From: Verticiella alkaliphila
Lineage (GTDB): Bacteria; Pseudomonadota; Gammaproteobacteria; Burkholderiales; Burkholderiaceae_B
Length of the DNA: 64,000 nt
Assembly (NCBI RefSeq): GCF_018904615.1
Contig: NZ_JADCNH010000003.1
Location: 124,001 to 188,000, forward strand
Reading direction: 5' to 3'
The notes beneath the pieces are model-generated. The model saw nothing but the letters and a program-made list of their open reading frames with translations, was not told the origin of the DNA and ran no database searches. A program made the position numbers and the translations under genes. Of the stretch, positions 18,037 to 27,230 are shown piece by piece. Positions within the stretch are counted from its first letter, which is position 1. Each line of letters begins with the position of its first letter.

Positions 18037-18999
18037 TTACTCGGACGTGATGCCAGCTTCCTTGATCACGGCCGCCCATTTCGCGCGCTCGCGGTACAGC
18101 AACGCGGAGAATTCCTCGCTCGTGCCCCCCACCGCTTCCAGTCCGAGCGGGGCCAGGCGTTCGCGCACGTCCGCATCCTGCAGCGCTTCGGCCATCGCGG
18201 CGTTCAGGCGGGCAACCACCTCGGGCGGCGTGCCGGCAGGCACGAGCGCACCGTTGTAGCCCGTGCCATCGATGTCCTTGATGCCCACATCACCCAGGCT
18301 GGGGATGTTCGGCGCCAGCGGCGAACGCTCGGGCGCCAGCACGGCCAGCGGCTTGACCTTACCCGTGGTGATGAGCTCGGACAGACCGCCCAGGCCGTCG
18401 ATGCCCAGCGGCACGTGGCCACCCAGCAGATCGATCTTGAGCGGGCCCGATCCCTTGTAGGGCACGTGATCCATCTGGACGCCGGTGCGCTGCTTCAGAA
18501 GCTCCATCGTCAGGTGCGAGTTCGAGCCCGCGCCTGCCGTGCCGAAGGAGAGCTTCTGCGGCTCGGCCTTGGCCTGCGCGAGCACGGCCTCGAGCGTGGT
18601 GAGCGTCGTGCCCGGGCCCGCGACGAGGACGTTGGGATAGCGCGCCAACTGGATGACCGGGGTGAGATCTTCCAGGCGGAAGCCCGGGTTCTTGAACAGC
18701 GATTCGCTGGTGGCGATGTTCGGTGCGGTGATCAGGATGGTGTAGCCATCGGCGGGCGACGTCGCGACGTCACGCGTGCCGATGTTGGTCGATGCACCCG
18801 GCTTGTTCTCCACGATCACCGATTGGCCAAGCTTGGTCGACAGCTTCTGGGCCACCAGGCGAGCCACCACATCCGTACCACCGCCAGGGCTGTAGGGCAC
18901 GACGATGCGGATGGGCTTGGTGGGGAACTCCTGCGCTGACGCGCCGGTGATGCACAGGCCCGCAACCAACGCGGCCTTGCCGAGGAAACGCAAGATCAA
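18037..18999 (-). CDS. Bug-family periplasmic binding protein
   Basis: A protein of 320 aa when started at TTG 18999, which is six bases behind AGGAG; the open frame continues upstream without support. A signal peptide ends at GASAQ, and the mature part opens with EFPTKPIRIVVPYSPGGGTDVVARL. VENKPGAST, SPADGYTIL and DHVPYKGSGP confirm the family. It is a solitary binding protein 161 bases behind the epimerase gene and in the same direction, with no TctA/TctB partner. Confidence 0.9.
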   Translation of the reverse strand: MILRFLGKAALVAGLCITGASAQEFPTKPIRIVVPYSPGGGTDVVARLVAQKLSTKLGQSVIVENKPGASTNIGTRDVATSPADGYTILITAPNIATSESLFKNPGFRLEDLTPVIQLARYPNVLVAGPGTTLTTLEAVLAQAKAEPQKLSFGTAGAGSNSHLTMELLKQRTGVQMDHVPYKGSGPLKIDLLGGHVPLGIDGLGGLSELITTGKVKPLAVLAPERSPLAPNIPSLGDVGIKDIDGTGYNGALVPAGTPPEVVARLNAAMAEALQDADVRERLAPLGLEAVGGTSEEFSALLYRERAKWAAVIKEAGITSE

Positions 19000-19160
19000 C
19001 TTCGACTCCTGATTCAGTGAAATCGCGTCAGGCGGTGATTCGCCCGCACGCGAAAGGACATGCACACAGTCACCCGGCATCTGCGATGCGCGAGCGTAGG
19101 GACGACGGATGCAGCAGAGAACAATGCAAGAACCATGCTAGGAATGCGTTCATCGACCCA

Positions 19161-20150
19161 TCAGATCAGCAGCCCTCGTCCCTGGGTCACCACCCAGTCT
19201 GCATAGGCGTCGATGGCCGCCCGCGGCTCGCTGAACACCGCACCAAACTCGGCCTCGAACCGCGTGGGCGCCGGTGGCGAGCGGCGTGGCCGGGCCAGGT
19301 CGTCGTTGTACGCGATGCTGGGCGACTCGTCCTGGCCCGCCCGACGCCAGGCGAACGTCGGAACCCGCTCGCGCAACGCCGCGCACAGCGCCTCGGGATG
19401 CCAGGTGTGGCCGACGCCCAGGTTGTACACGTCGTGGCGGTGCGCAGGCGCGAGCAACAGCCGGATCAAGGCACGGGCGATGGCGGTGCTCGATGTCCAG
19501 TCCCGCTCGCCGCCCTCGGCCAGCACGACCGGCTCGCCGCGCAGGGCCGCGCGCGCGATCTGGAACGGCGGGCTCAACGTGTCGCGCACGCCAGAGTCAT
19601 GCTCCCAAGGGCCGTAGATGGCCGTGAGCCGTGCGCACACCGTGTCCAGGCCAAACGTGCGCGCCTGGGCCACCAGCGCTTCGGCGGCGACCTTGGTGTA
19701 GCCATATACCGTGAGCGGCGTCGTTGGCGTCTCCTCGGTGAGTGGCGCCTCGGCAAAGGGCGCTTCACCGTAGACGGCCGTCGAACTCGTGAACACGACG
19801 CGGCGCACGCCAGTCTCGCGCGCCAACTGGAGCACGCCGTTGGTGCCCGCCACGTTGACCGAGAAGGCCGGTACCGCCGCCGCACCCTTGGCCGCCGGGC
19901 CCACCGTGAGCGCCGCCGTGTGCAGCACACGCTGCACGCCATGACGCACCATGGCGTCGCGCAACGCATCGACATCGCGCACGTCGCCCGTCACGACGGC
20001 AAGACTGCCGGGCAACGCGGCGAACCGCTCACGTGCCGAGCCGGGCAAGGGCCCCAGGCTGTGCGCGATCACGGCATGACCGTCTGCCAGCAACTGCTCG
20101 ACGACGTTCAACCCGATGAAACCGGCCGCGCCGGTGACCAGAATGCTCAT
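19161..20150 (-). CDS. NAD-dependent epimerase/dehydratase family protein
   Basis: A protein of 329 aa. The Rossmann motif TGAAGFIG stands at the N-terminus, and the extended-SDR catalytic Tyr and Lys are in YGYTK with Ser in VFTSSTAVYG. Many family members act on nucleotide sugars, but position 18 bases behind the flavin reductase suggests an acyl or hydroxy-acid substrate instead. It probably forms an operon with that reductase. Confidence 0.88.
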   Translation of the reverse strand: MSILVTGAAGFIGLNVVEQLLADGHAVIAHSLGPLPGSARERFAALPGSLAVVTGDVRDVDALRDAMVRHGVQRVLHTAALTVGPAAKGAAAVPAFSVNVAGTNGVLQLARETGVRRVVFTSSTAVYGEAPFAEAPLTEETPTTPLTVYGYTKVAAEALVAQARTFGLDTVCARLTAIYGPWEHDSGVRDTLSPPFQIARAALRGEPVVLAEGGERDWTSSTAIARALIRLLLAPAHRHDVYNLGVGHTWHPEALCAALRERVPTFAWRRAGQDESPSIAYNDDLARPRRSPPAPTRFEAEFGAVFSEPRAAIDAYADWVVTQGRGLLI

Positions 20151-20168
20151 GACACAGATTACCTTGCT

Positions 20169-22147
20169 TCAGATGTCGTAGGCGAGGCGTGCGCCCTCGT
20201 AGACTGCTTCCATGGCCGTGCGAGGGGCGAGGCAGTCACCGGCCTCCCGCACCTGCAGCCCGGCGGCCTGCAACGGCGCCCGCAGGCTGTCGTTGGCCAT
20301 GTGATATTGGGCGAGCACCAGCGCATCGGCCTCGTGCCGATGCAGCTCGCCACAGGAGACGTCTTCCACCGTGAGCACGCGCCCATCCCACGCCTGCAGA
20401 CGCCGCAGCGGGGCCAGGCGCACGCCCTTCTCCCGCAAGCGCCGCGTCGTGGCGAGTGTGCTGTAGATCGTGGTGCGCCAGAACACGGCGGCAACCGGGC
20501 TGTAGACCGTGACGCGCTTGCCGAGGTCGGCCAGATGTTCCACGACGGACAGCGTGGCCCACTCGCCGGTCAGGTCCACCACCGCGACGGTGTCGCCCAG
20601 GCGATCTGCCTCGCGCACGGCAAGGGTCACGTCGTAGACTGGGCCGCCACCCGGCACCGCAGGGGCTGCCTGCGGACTCGAGCCGGTGGCGAGCACCACC
20701 ACGTCGGGACGCACGGCCAGCACACTCGCCACGTCGGCCCGGCGCTGCAGATGCACGGTGACGCCATGGCGAAGCACCTGAGCCTGCTGATGATCAAGCA
20801 GCTTGAGATAGCGCGCCCGCGACGGCACGTCGCGCAGCACATTCAACTGGCCACCCAACGCCTGCCCCGCCTCCCACAGCTGCACGCGATGCCCGCGCGC
20901 GGCGGCTGTCCACGCGGCTTCCAGGCCGGCGGGGCCGCCACCGATCACCAGCACGTCCCGAGGCTGGGCCGTGCGCGCGTCGCCGGCACCGGCCATTCGT
21001 TCTCAACCCCGGCCCGCGGATTGACCACGCACCGGATCGGCATGTTCTTCTCGAGCATGCCAGCGCAACCTTGATTGCACGCGATACAGGGCTGGATCTC
21101 GTCCTCGCGCCCGGCCAGGGTCTTGGCCACCAACGCGGGCTCGGCCAGGTGCGCGCGGGCCATGCCCACCATGTCCGTCTCGCCCTGGGCGATAATCGTC
21201 TCGGCCTCGGCCAGCGTGTCGTAGCGGCACACGCTCATCACCGGCACGGCGTGACCGCTATCGTGCAACCGGCGTCGCACCGCGCCCGGCAAATGACGGA
21301 ACATCTGCGGATCGAACGCCATGTCCGCCATCTGGGTGGCCAGCGAGTAGCTCGCGTGATAGGCCGAGTGCGACACATTGACGAAATCCAGTGGCACCGC
21401 CTGCGCCAGCGCCGCCACGGCCGTACAGACCTCGTCCAGGTGCAGGCCGCCGTCGACGAACTCGTCGCCACTCACCCGGATGCCAAGGCAGAAGTCGCGC
21501 CCGACAGCCGCGCGTACCGCCGCCACCACCGCCAGCGGAAAGCGCAGCCGGTTCTCCAGCGAGCCGCCGTAGGCGTCTTCTCTCGCGTTGGACAAGGGCG
21601 AGAGGAACTGCTGCAGGAGGTGGCCATGGCCTAGCTGGACTTCCAGACCGTCCAGCCCTGCCTCCACCAGATTGCGCGCCGTGGCGACGTGGCCGTCGAT
21701 CACCGTCTGCATATCGTCTTCCGTCATGGCGTGGGGCATGGCCGACGTGCCAGACCACCGCACAGGCGAAGGCCCCCACGACACCGTGCGCTCGAAGTCG
21801 CCATCCACTTGCCGGCCGAGGTGGATCACCTGGCCGAGCAGCCGCGCGCCTTCCGCGCGCACGGCCGCAGCGATGCGCGAGAAGGGCTCGATGCAGTCCC
21901 GCGTGAAGCCGCCCACGGCCTGGGGGCGCCCCAGGCAATTGCTCTGCACGCGAATGGATTCGAAGATGATGGCCCCCACGCCGCCGCGCGCCCGTTCGCG
22001 GTGATAGGCGAGGTGCCGCTCGGACGGCAGGTGATCGATGCCGAAGCTGGTCGTGTGGGCTGGCACGAAGATGCGGTTGCGCACGGTGAGCGAACCCAGC
22101 TGGATCGGCGTCAGCACATGGGCGAAGCGGGCGTGCACGTCGGTCAT
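20169..22147 (-). pseudogene. 2,4-dienoyl-CoA reductase-type NADH:flavin oxidoreductase (Fe-S, split by one apparent base loss)
   Basis: Two frames together make a normal family member of about 660 aa. The first (22147 to about 20975) has the old-yellow-enzyme barrel (GIRVSGDEF, VEVQLGHGHLLQQFLSP-like site) and the 4Fe-4S ligands CIACNQGCAG plus a Cys 12 residues on. The second, from about 20975 to 20169, is the NAD(P)/FAD domain (VLVIGGGPAGLEAAWTAA, VVVLATGSSP). They join if one base is restored in the CGCGCG run at 20970-20980. As read, the protein is interrupted. It should reduce an activated C=C bond. A palindrome shared with the operon at 363 lies in its promoter region. Confidence 0.85.
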
Positions 22148-22198
22148 CGCAGTCTCGTGGGTTGGGCGTGCGCTGCACCGGCGTCACGTTCGTTTGCG

Positions 22199-22216
22199 TT
22201 AATCATATATCATTAA
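22199..22216. promoter_or_regulatory. Palindromic operator candidate TTAAT-N8-ATTAA
   Basis: TTAATCATATATCATTAA is an 18-bp palindrome with one mismatched pair, located between the divergent reductase (start 22147) and SDR (start 22251) genes. Its 17-bp core differs at only two positions from the palindrome in front of the operon at 363. It probably controls both divergent genes. Confidence 0.55.
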
Positions 22217-22250
22217 GCATCGTTGGCGGCAGCGTTTCCGCTCAGGAGAA

Positions 22251-23021
22251 ATGTCCATGCAATGCGTCTTCCACCAAGGCGAAGTCGTCCTCATTACCGG
22301 GGCGGCGGGCGATCTGGGCCAGGCCATGGCCCGCGCGTTCTCGGATGCGGGCGCGAGACTCGTCCTGATCGACCTGGCAGCCGACCCCCTCGCGGCGCGC
22401 TGCCGCGACACGGGTTTGCCATCGGAGACGGTGCTCCTGCAGGCTGCCGACGTCACGCAACCCGAGCAGATCCAGGCCGCGGTTGATGCCGCCGTGGCGC
22501 GATGGGGCCGTATCGACGTGGCCGTGAACAACGCCGCCATCCTGACGCCGTTGGCGCGCGCCGCAGACCTGCCGCTGGCCGACTGGCGCCGCGCCCTGGA
22601 CGTGGATCTCACCGGCGCGTTCATCGTGGCGCAGGCCTGCCTTGCGCACATGCTGCCCGCACGGCGCGGCGTCATCCTGAACATCGCCTCGCAGCTCGGA
22701 CACGTCACCACGCCGCAACGGGCTGCCTACAGCGCGGCCAAGGCCGGCCTCATCTCGCTCACGCGCTCGCTCGCTCTGGACTACGCCCCCGACGGCATTC
22801 GTGCCGTCAGCCTGTCTCCGGGGGCGATCGCCACGGGAAGGCTCACGCGAGCCTATGGCAGCCTGGCAGCGGCCGAGGCGGCCCTGGCACCGGGCTATCC
22901 CGCCGGGCGCTTGGGAACACCCGATGAAATCGCCCAGGCTGCGGTCTTTCTCGCCAGCGACGCCGCGGCCTTCGTGTGCGGCACCGATCTCGTCATGGAC
23001 GGTGGCTACACCGTCCAGTGA
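22251..23021 (+). CDS. Short-chain dehydrogenase/reductase
   Basis: A protein of 256 aa starting behind AGGAGAA. It has TGAAGDLG for cofactor binding, NNAAI, a Ser in NIASQLG, and YSAAK as the catalytic pair; the C-terminus CGTDLVMDGGYTV is standard. It is divergent from the Fe-S ene-reductase and shares its operator region, so the two probably act on the same compound: the SDR on a hydroxyl/keto group and the reductase on a C=C bond. Confidence 0.9.
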   Translation: MSMQCVFHQGEVVLITGAAGDLGQAMARAFSDAGARLVLIDLAADPLAARCRDTGLPSETVLLQAADVTQPEQIQAAVDAAVARWGRIDVAVNNAAILTPLARAADLPLADWRRALDVDLTGAFIVAQACLAHMLPARRGVILNIASQLGHVTTPQRAAYSAAKAGLISLTRSLALDYAPDGIRAVSLSPGAIATGRLTRAYGSLAAAEAALAPGYPAGRLGTPDEIAQAAVFLASDAAAFVCGTDLVMDGGYTVQ

Positions 23022-23027
23022 CGCGCC

Positions 23028-23456
23028 TCAGGCCAGCGTGAGGGTGACGTCGATATTGCCGCGCGTGGCGTTGGAGTACGGGCAGACGGCATGGGCCTTG
23101 TCCACCAGCGCCTGGGCGGCCTCGGGCGACAGCCCCGGCAGGCTCACGACGAGCGCCACCTCCAGACCGAAGCCGGTGGGGACGGGGCCGATGCCCACCT
23201 TGCCCTCGACCGTCGCGTCATCCGACACGGGCGTGCCTTCCTTGCCGCCGATGAACTTGAGCGCGCTCAGGAAGCAGGCGGCATAGCCAGCGGCGAAGAG
23301 CTGCTCTGGATTCGTGCCCTGACCGCCCGCACCACCCAGTTCGCGCGGCATGGTGAGCCCGGTGTCGAGCTGCCCGTCCTGCGTGGCGATACGGCCGTCG
23401 CGGCGGCCGCCGCTGACCTTGGCTTGAGCGGTGTAGAGGATCTTGTCGAGTGCCAT
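23028..23456 (-). CDS. ohr: Organic hydroperoxide resistance protein Ohr
   Basis: A protein of 142 aa, the usual Ohr length. The start at 23456 is chosen by the family N-terminus MALDKILYTAQAKVSGG and a GGAG nine bases upstream. The peroxidatic Cys in QLFAAGYAACFLSAL and the resolving Cys in AHAVCPYSN are present. It reduces organic hydroperoxides in the cytoplasm using lipoylated proteins. It lies behind ohrR, with a palindromic site between the two. Confidence 0.96.
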   Translation of the reverse strand: MALDKILYTAQAKVSGGRRDGRIATQDGQLDTGLTMPRELGGAGGQGTNPEQLFAAGYAACFLSALKFIGGKEGTPVSDDATVEGKVGIGPVPTGFGLEVALVVSLPGLSPEAAQALVDKAHAVCPYSNATRGNIDVTLTLA

Positions 23457-23504
23457 GGGACGCTGCTCCATGAAAGAGTGAATGCGATAAAGATAGCACA
23501 CGAT

Positions 23505-23522
23505 TAAATAGTGCGCTATTTA
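23505..23522. promoter_or_regulatory. OhrR operator candidate TAAATAG-N4-CTATTTA
   Basis: Perfect 7-bp arms around TGCG lie in the AT-rich gap between ohrR and ohr, about 50 bases upstream of the ohr start. Position and AT-rich symmetry match OhrR operators. Confidence 0.6.
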
Positions 23523-23561
23523 TATCTGGCAGAAATTGCCTGCTTGCGTCCTCAGCGCGTG

Positions 23562-24017
23562 TCATCCCTCGCCGTCGAGCCGATGCCGCAAGGCGTCGAG
23601 CTGGGTTCGCAGCGCATCGGCTTCGTCGCGCGAGCATCCGACGGCACACGCGATGCCGTGAGCCACCCGGCCGGCAGGCGCGCGCAGCGCGCGTCCAGCG
23701 TCCGTGAGCCGAATCACCACCTGCCGTTCGTCCGCCACACCGCGCTCGCGCACGAGCAATCCTGCGCTGGCCAGCCGCTTGAGCAGCGGCGTGAGCGTGG
23801 CCGAATCCAGCCGCAGTTGCGCGCCCAGCTGTGAGACCGTGAGCCCATCCTGCTGCCACAGGACGAGCATCACCAGATACTGCGGATACGTCAGCCCCAG
23901 CTCCGCCAGCAGGCCGCGGTACGTCTTGTGCATGGCCAGATTCGCGGCATACAGCGAGAAGCACAGCTGGGCATCCAGCGGGCCGGGCACGGGCAACGAG
24001 GCAGGAGAATCGGTCAT
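23562..24017 (-). CDS. ohrR: MarR-family organic peroxide sensor OhrR
   Basis: A protein of 151 aa from ATG 24017. The redox-sensing Cys sits in the N-terminal segment LDAQLCFSLYAANLAM, as in OhrR. The winged helix is seen in TVSQLGAQLRLDSATLTPLLKRLASAGLLVR followed by DERQVVIRLTDAG. It represses ohr until the Cys is oxidised by an organic peroxide. It is encoded directly upstream of ohr in the same direction. Confidence 0.93.
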   Translation of the reverse strand: MTDSPASLPVPGPLDAQLCFSLYAANLAMHKTYRGLLAELGLTYPQYLVMLVLWQQDGLTVSQLGAQLRLDSATLTPLLKRLASAGLLVRERGVADERQVVIRLTDAGRALRAPAGRVAHGIACAVGCSRDEADALRTQLDALRHRLDGEG

Positions 24018-24066
24018 CCTGGCAGTGTAACGGCAGCCCCCGCGCATCGGCAGGGACGGGCCAGCG

Positions 24067-24852
24067 TCAAATCACCGAACTGGTGCAGCCGTCCATGGGA
24101 ATCACGGCGCCGGACACGTAGCTCGCATAGTCGGAAGCCAGGAAGAGCGCCACGTTGGCGATCTCTTCGGGCTCGGCCGCGCGTCCCATCGGAATGCCGG
24201 ACAACTGCTCGGCGAGAAGATCCTCGCGCCTGCGTCCGGTGGCGCGCACCGCGGCCTGCAAGCCCTCTTCCACACGGCTCGTCTGGGTGAGGCCAGGGTT
24301 GATGACGTTCACCCGCACGCCCTTGTCCGCCAATGCGCGGGCATATCCCACCGAGGCCAGCATGAGACCAGCGTTGGCCGAGCCACCCGCGATGTGCATC
24401 ACACCGGCCTGCTTGCCACCCTGACCCACGATGTTGACGACGCTGCCCTTGCCGCGCGCGGCCATGCGCTTGAGCACGGGCTCCATGGCGTGGACATAGG
24501 TGAAATACTTCGCATCCATCGCCTGGCGAAAGGCAGCGGGGTTGAGTTCGTCCACCGAATAGCGGCGCGCCGCGCCGGCTGAGTTCACGAGCACACCGAT
24601 CGGACCGACCTCGTCCTCGATGGATTCGACAAGCCGCAGCACCGCATCACCGTCCGTCAGATCCACCGCATAGGTCTTCATCGCAAGACCCTCGGCAGCC
24701 AGCGCCTGCACGGCATCGCGCAGGTTGTCACGGTTACGGGACACCCCCACTACCGTGGCGCCGGCCTGCGCGAACGCGCGCGCGCACGCCAGCCCGATAC
24801 CCTTGCTCGCCCCGGTCACGAGCACCACGACTTGGGAAAGATCGATCTTCAC
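24067..24852 (-). CDS. SDR-fold oxidoreductase lacking the YxxxK catalytic pair
   Basis: A protein of 261 aa. The cofactor site TGASKGIG and the NSAGA motif are normal. In place of the usual YxxxK it reads GGSANAGLM, so both catalytic Tyr and Lys are absent; the rest (VRVNVINPG, SYVSGAVIPMDG) is classical. Such members exist and may use another residue or bind substrate without standard hydride transfer. It runs the same way as the FCD-type regulator just upstream. Confidence 0.85.
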   Translation of the reverse strand: MKIDLSQVVVLVTGASKGIGLACARAFAQAGATVVGVSRNRDNLRDAVQALAAEGLAMKTYAVDLTDGDAVLRLVESIEDEVGPIGVLVNSAGAARRYSVDELNPAAFRQAMDAKYFTYVHAMEPVLKRMAARGKGSVVNIVGQGGKQAGVMHIAGGSANAGLMLASVGYARALADKGVRVNVINPGLTQTSRVEEGLQAAVRATGRRREDLLAEQLSGIPMGRAAEPEEIANVALFLASDYASYVSGAVIPMDGCTSSVI

Positions 24853-24929
24853 GCATCACTCCTGAAGGATGGCGGCACTGAAGGCCGCCGAGAGACAGCC
24901 AGTGTAGGGCAGGACAGCGCGAGGAGCCG

Positions 24930-25592
24930 CTAGCTGCTCAACATCGACTTGGGCAGATTCACCAGGAACCCGCGCAGATCGCGCGCGCCTTGCTCCAGGC
25001 TGATGTGCCGCATCATCGTGTCGTGTGCACGGGCGGGATCCCGCGCCAGAATGGCGTCGACCACTTCGCCATGCTGCGCATGCGAGGCCGGCAGACGGCC
25101 CACGGCACTGAAGGCATGGCGCAGGTATGCACCGGTTCGTGCACGCAGACGCATCAATTCCTGGCGCAAGTAGGGATTGCGTGCACCGTGATAGAGCACT
25201 TCATGGAAATCGTGATTGACGCGGCTCCACGCGGCCACGTCATCATTGGCGACGACTTCGGCGGCTTTGGCATGGATCTCGCTTAGCTGTTCGCGCTCGT
25301 CATCGGTCATGCGCTCGCACGCCAGCCGTGCGCACACGCCCTCCATCTCGGTGAGCAGTTCCCAGATGGCCAGCAACTGCGGCACGTCCATGCGCGCCAC
25401 CACCATGCCGTTGCGGGGCACGCTGATCAACAGACTTTGCGCCTGCAATTGCAGCATGGCCTCACGCACTGGCGTGCGTGACACGCCGAACCGCTCGGCA
25501 ATGCCGTGCTCGTCGATGGTGTCGCCCGGCAACAGGATGCCGTGGCGAATGTCTTCCTCGATCGATTGACGGATCTGCTCGCTAACTTTCAT
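24930..25592 (-). CDS. GntR-family regulator, FadR/FCD subfamily
   Basis: A protein of 220 aa. The winged helix occupies residues 1-70 (VSEQIRQSIEEDIRHGILLPG, RFGVSRTPVREAMLQLQ). The FCD effector domain follows, with metal-binding His/Asp positions visible in VNHDFHEVLYHGARN and HAQHGEVVDAI. It is divergent from the amidase operon and has a palindrome in the gap, so it most likely represses that operon until a carboxylate ligand binds. Confidence 0.93.
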   Translation of the reverse strand: MKVSEQIRQSIEEDIRHGILLPGDTIDEHGIAERFGVSRTPVREAMLQLQAQSLLISVPRNGMVVARMDVPQLLAIWELLTEMEGVCARLACERMTDDEREQLSEIHAKAAEVVANDDVAAWSRVNHDFHEVLYHGARNPYLRQELMRLRARTGAYLRHAFSAVGRLPASHAQHGEVVDAILARDPARAHDTMMRHISLEQGARDLRGFLVNLPKSMLSS

Positions 25593-25637
25593 GACAAAAA
25601 GATTGCCGAATGTCCCACCCTTCGCTTATAAATATAT

Positions 25638-25651
25638 TTACGTTTCCGTAA
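25638..25651. promoter_or_regulatory. Palindromic operator candidate TTACG-N4-CGTAA
   Basis: Perfect 5-bp arms lie within a very AT-rich promoter region, flanked on both sides by ATATAT runs, between the GntR gene (start 25592) and the amidase operon (first ATG 25679). It probably overlaps both divergent promoters. Confidence 0.5.
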
Positions 25652-25678
25652 TATATATGGACGAGAGGGGGTAAATGT

Positions 25679-25858
25679 ATGGTTCGCCAGAATACCCTGC
25701 CGTCGGCATCGCCGGATACCGTTTCCGAGGTGCCCCTGGCCGACGCCCTGCGCAGCTTGCTCATGGCGCAAGAGATCGTCTTTACGGAGGCGGAACTGCG
25801 CAGCGCGGCGCGCACCTGGGAACGTCTTGCGCCCGTCCGGTACGGCCAATCGTCATGA
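25679..25858 (+). CDS. Small protein of 59 aa, translationally coupled to the amidase
   Basis: ATG 25679 follows GAGGGGG and opens a 59-codon frame ending in TGA at 25856-25858. The amidase ATG at 25855 overlaps this stop (ATGA). The product has no signal or membrane segment. It looks like a short helical protein (ADALRSLLMAQEIVFTEAEL and RSAARTWERLAP). Small partner proteins of amidase-signature enzymes are known, AtzG with AtzE for example, but I see no clear sequence match to them. It has its own ribosome-binding site and coupling, so I consider it a real gene. Function unknown. Confidence 0.6.
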   Translation: MVRQNTLPSASPDTVSEVPLADALRSLLMAQEIVFTEAELRSAARTWERLAPVRYGQSS

Positions 25859-27216
25859 TGCACCCAATGTCCGCGTCTGTGGCATTGCCATCCACGCTCA
25901 CGGCGCTGCGCGCGCAGTTGGCGGCGGGCACGATCAGCCCGGAAGCGGCGCTGGCCCGTCAGCGCGCCGCTCTGGCGCACGACCGCTGGCATTGCCTGAC
26001 GCACATCTTCGGTGACGCACCCGCCGCCCCTGCCGACCTGCCGCTCGCCGGCATCGGCCTTGCGCACAAGGACATCTTCGCCATCGGCGAGCGCTTGCCG
26101 CACTGCGGCACGGCAAACCCTGTGGAGGCCGGCGGTGCGCGCACGCCGGCCGTGCGGCGCCTCGAGTCGGCGGGTGCCACCACCCTCGCCACGCTCACCA
26201 TGGCCGAGTTCGCCTGCGGGGCGACGGGCGAGAATCCCAACCTGCCGCGCCCCGTGAATCCGATCGACGCGGATGCCGTCGTGGGCGGCTCCTCGAGCGG
26301 CTCGGCCGTGGCTGTTGCGGCAGGGCTGTGCTACGGCGCGCTGGGCACCGACACCGCCGGGTCGGTCCGGATCCCGGCGGCCACGTGTGGCGTCTTCGGC
26401 TTCAAGCCCGGGGCGGACGTGCTGCCGACCGCGGGCACGCATCCGCTCGCGCCCTCGCTGGATACGCTTGGCCTCCTCACGCGCAGCGTGGATGATGCGC
26501 GCGTGCTGTTCGATGTGGTTCGCCAGGCCCGCTCGAGCCGCGCGCAGGACGTCCCGCAGACTTGGCGCATCGGTCTGGCGCTCGCGCATCCGCGCTGGGG
26601 CGTGCCGGACCCGGGGATCACCGAGGCCCTGCGGGACTTCGCTCACACGATGGGCCAATGCCAGGACGCCACGCTCGACGAGCTCCCGGCGCTCACGCGC
26701 GCGGCCGAGATCGTCATGCACGTCGAGGCCGCGGACGTCCACGCCCAGGCCTTGCGCACCGGACAGCCAACGCTTGGCGCCCTGACCCGCGCCGTGGTGC
26801 TGCCAGGCAGCACGCTGCCCGCCCCGTGGTACAGCCAGGCCCGCCGGGATCAGGATGCCCAGCGCCGACGCTTCGTGGCGCGCCACCTGCGCGGCCGCGA
26901 CATCCTCATCACGCCCATGCTCGCGCAGGGCGTGCCGGACTGGAGCGCGGTCGACACGAAATCGCCTGGCTTCGTGCCACGAACCTTGTTGGGCCTTTTT
27001 GCCTGGACGGGCTTTGTCAATTATCTCGGCCTGCCCGCCGCGACCTGGCCCATCGGCACCGATGCCCGAGGCAGGCCGATCAGCGTGCAGGCCATCGCAC
27101 GCCCGGGCGACGAACGCCTGCTGCTGGCCTTCGCGGCCGATGCCGAGCACCGGTACTACGGCAAGGCCGGCTTCGTGCCGGCGCCGCCCGCCTTATCCGA
27201 TTCCCTGTCTGCCTGA
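25855..27216 (+). CDS. Amidase-signature family amidohydrolase
   Basis: A protein of 453 aa from ATG 25855. The Ser-cis-Ser-Lys machinery is visible: Lys in GLAHKDIFAIGE (about residue 70), Ser in GGSSSGSAVAVAAG (about 145) and Ser in TDTAGSVRIPA (about 170). It hydrolyses an amide to acid and ammonia in the cytoplasm. It is the main enzyme at the head of the second amide-type operon, and in that context would act on a half-amide or ureido acid. Substrate not determinable. Confidence 0.92.
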   Translation: MMHPMSASVALPSTLTALRAQLAAGTISPEAALARQRAALAHDRWHCLTHIFGDAPAAPADLPLAGIGLAHKDIFAIGERLPHCGTANPVEAGGARTPAVRRLESAGATTLATLTMAEFACGATGENPNLPRPVNPIDADAVVGGSSSGSAVAVAAGLCYGALGTDTAGSVRIPAATCGVFGFKPGADVLPTAGTHPLAPSLDTLGLLTRSVDDARVLFDVVRQARSSRAQDVPQTWRIGLALAHPRWGVPDPGITEALRDFAHTMGQCQDATLDELPALTRAAEIVMHVEAADVHAQALRTGQPTLGALTRAVVLPGSTLPAPWYSQARRDQDAQRRRFVARHLRGRDILITPMLAQGVPDWSAVDTKSPGFVPRTLLGLFAWTGFVNYLGLPAATWPIGTDARGRPISVQAIARPGDERLLLAFAADAEHRYYGKAGFVPAPPALSDSLSA

Positions 27217-27230
27217 CCCTGCGAGCACCC

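Noticed and set aside
19017-21074. A 685-codon plus-strand frame
   Set aside because: It lies opposite the epimerase and the flavin-reductase C-terminus, both with clear family motifs, and shows only low-complexity GC-driven sequence.
25621-25660. ATATAT runs next to the GntR gene as a copy of the 254/22200 operator
   Set aside because: The only symmetric element there is TTACG-N4-CGTAA, which differs in half-site and spacing, so it is treated as a separate operator.
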